Shown here one piece after another: positions 63,698-64,000 of a stretch of DNA of 64,000 nt. The notes beneath the pieces are model-generated. The model was not told the origin of the DNA, ran no database searches, and saw only the letters and a program-made list of their open reading frames with translations. Numbering within the stretch: position 1 is the first letter of the stretch; each line of letters starts with the position of its first letter. This DNA is from Anarhynchus alexandrinus (taxonomy: Eukaryota; Chordata; Aves; Charadriiformes; Charadriidae), in NCBI GenBank assembly GCA_008711295.1, contig VUYV01000081.1, forward strand, positions 1,264,099-1,328,098, in the 5' to 3' direction. The position numbers and the translations under genes are program-made.

Positions 63698-63745
63698 ATC
63701 ATAGAATCATAGAATCGCCTGGGTTGGAAGGGACCTTTAAGATGC
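63698..63745 (-). mobile_element. CR1 3' tip (minus strand)
   Basis: ATCATAGAATCATAGAATCG is followed by CCTGGGTTGGAAGGGACC and TTTAAGATG. Only about 48 bp of CR1 end are recognisable. The block differs from the common group and resembles an older subfamily. Confidence 0.8.
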
Positions 63746-64000
63746 TAAGATCAAGTTTGCTCTGCTGTGCTTGAGTTGCCCACAGGTTTCTAATCTACTT
63801 CATTTTCTAGGACTCCACACAACTCTCTCTCTTTTCTTCGGGTAGAATTCTTTCTAGTAAATTTGCTCAACAGGCTCCATCCTGCCTCTTTCCTCAAGAG
63901 CTTTCACTGTGTCATCTGAACATCATAAGATGAACAGTCATCTTTCACTCCGGTAGCAGGTAATGCGCTGGAAAGTTTTTGAGCAGCTCACAAAAAGTAA
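63746..64000. other. Unique sequence to window end
   Basis: No feature is recognised. Confidence 0.4.

Overview
This window looks like a stretch of bird nuclear genome with no supportable protein-coding gene. The main evidence is a set of CR1 non-LTR retrotransposon copies, 5'-truncated and ending in 8-bp tails (ATTCTATG or ATTCCGTG type), which is typical of birds. An endogenous-retrovirus-type LTR remnant, two minisatellites and assembly gaps fit a vertebrate draft assembly. I see no operons, ribosome binding sites, tRNA, rRNA or CRISPR structure. The longer open frames are chance frames, frames inside repeats, or frames running through runs of N. I cannot name the species or the flanking genes.

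Layout. Positions 1-18,000 are mostly unique A+T-rich sequence. They hold a TATA/polyA-signal module that may be LTR-derived (361-760), a decayed CR1 end (about 2205), minus-strand CR1 copies at 4455, 10093, 12487 and 17933, and a G+C-rich, CpG-enriched patch at 8690-9290. Positions 18,060-27,200 contain no repeat I can recognise. Positions 27,200-34,160 carry three plus-strand CR1 copies. Positions 34,160-50,230 contain a 47-bp minisatellite interrupted by a gap (40535-40987) and two long CR1 copies (42387, 47921). Positions 50,230-52,230 are the most complex part: a CR1 end abutting an 18-bp minisatellite, a minus-strand LTR with a 22-base G tract, another CR1 end, a 117-base gap and a C-rich tract. 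Positions 52,230-64,000 hold the longest CR1 copy (57412-58246), several CR1 ends, and two copies of a roughly 90-bp sequence (56908 and 61700) that I cannot assign to a known family.

Relationships. At least two main CR1 groups are present. The common group has the ATTCTATG tail. A second group (27201, 50231, 55755) has the ATTCCGTG tail. Each group carries its own shared reading-frame break near the end of the reverse transcriptase ORF. Two further copies (17933 and 63118) look like other, older groups. The least explained signals are the 90-bp pair, a 26-base sequence shared by 52069 and 59473 beside CR1 ends in both places, and the higher-order structure of the 47-bp minisatellite. All family calls rest on reading by eye. 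No alignment or database search was run.
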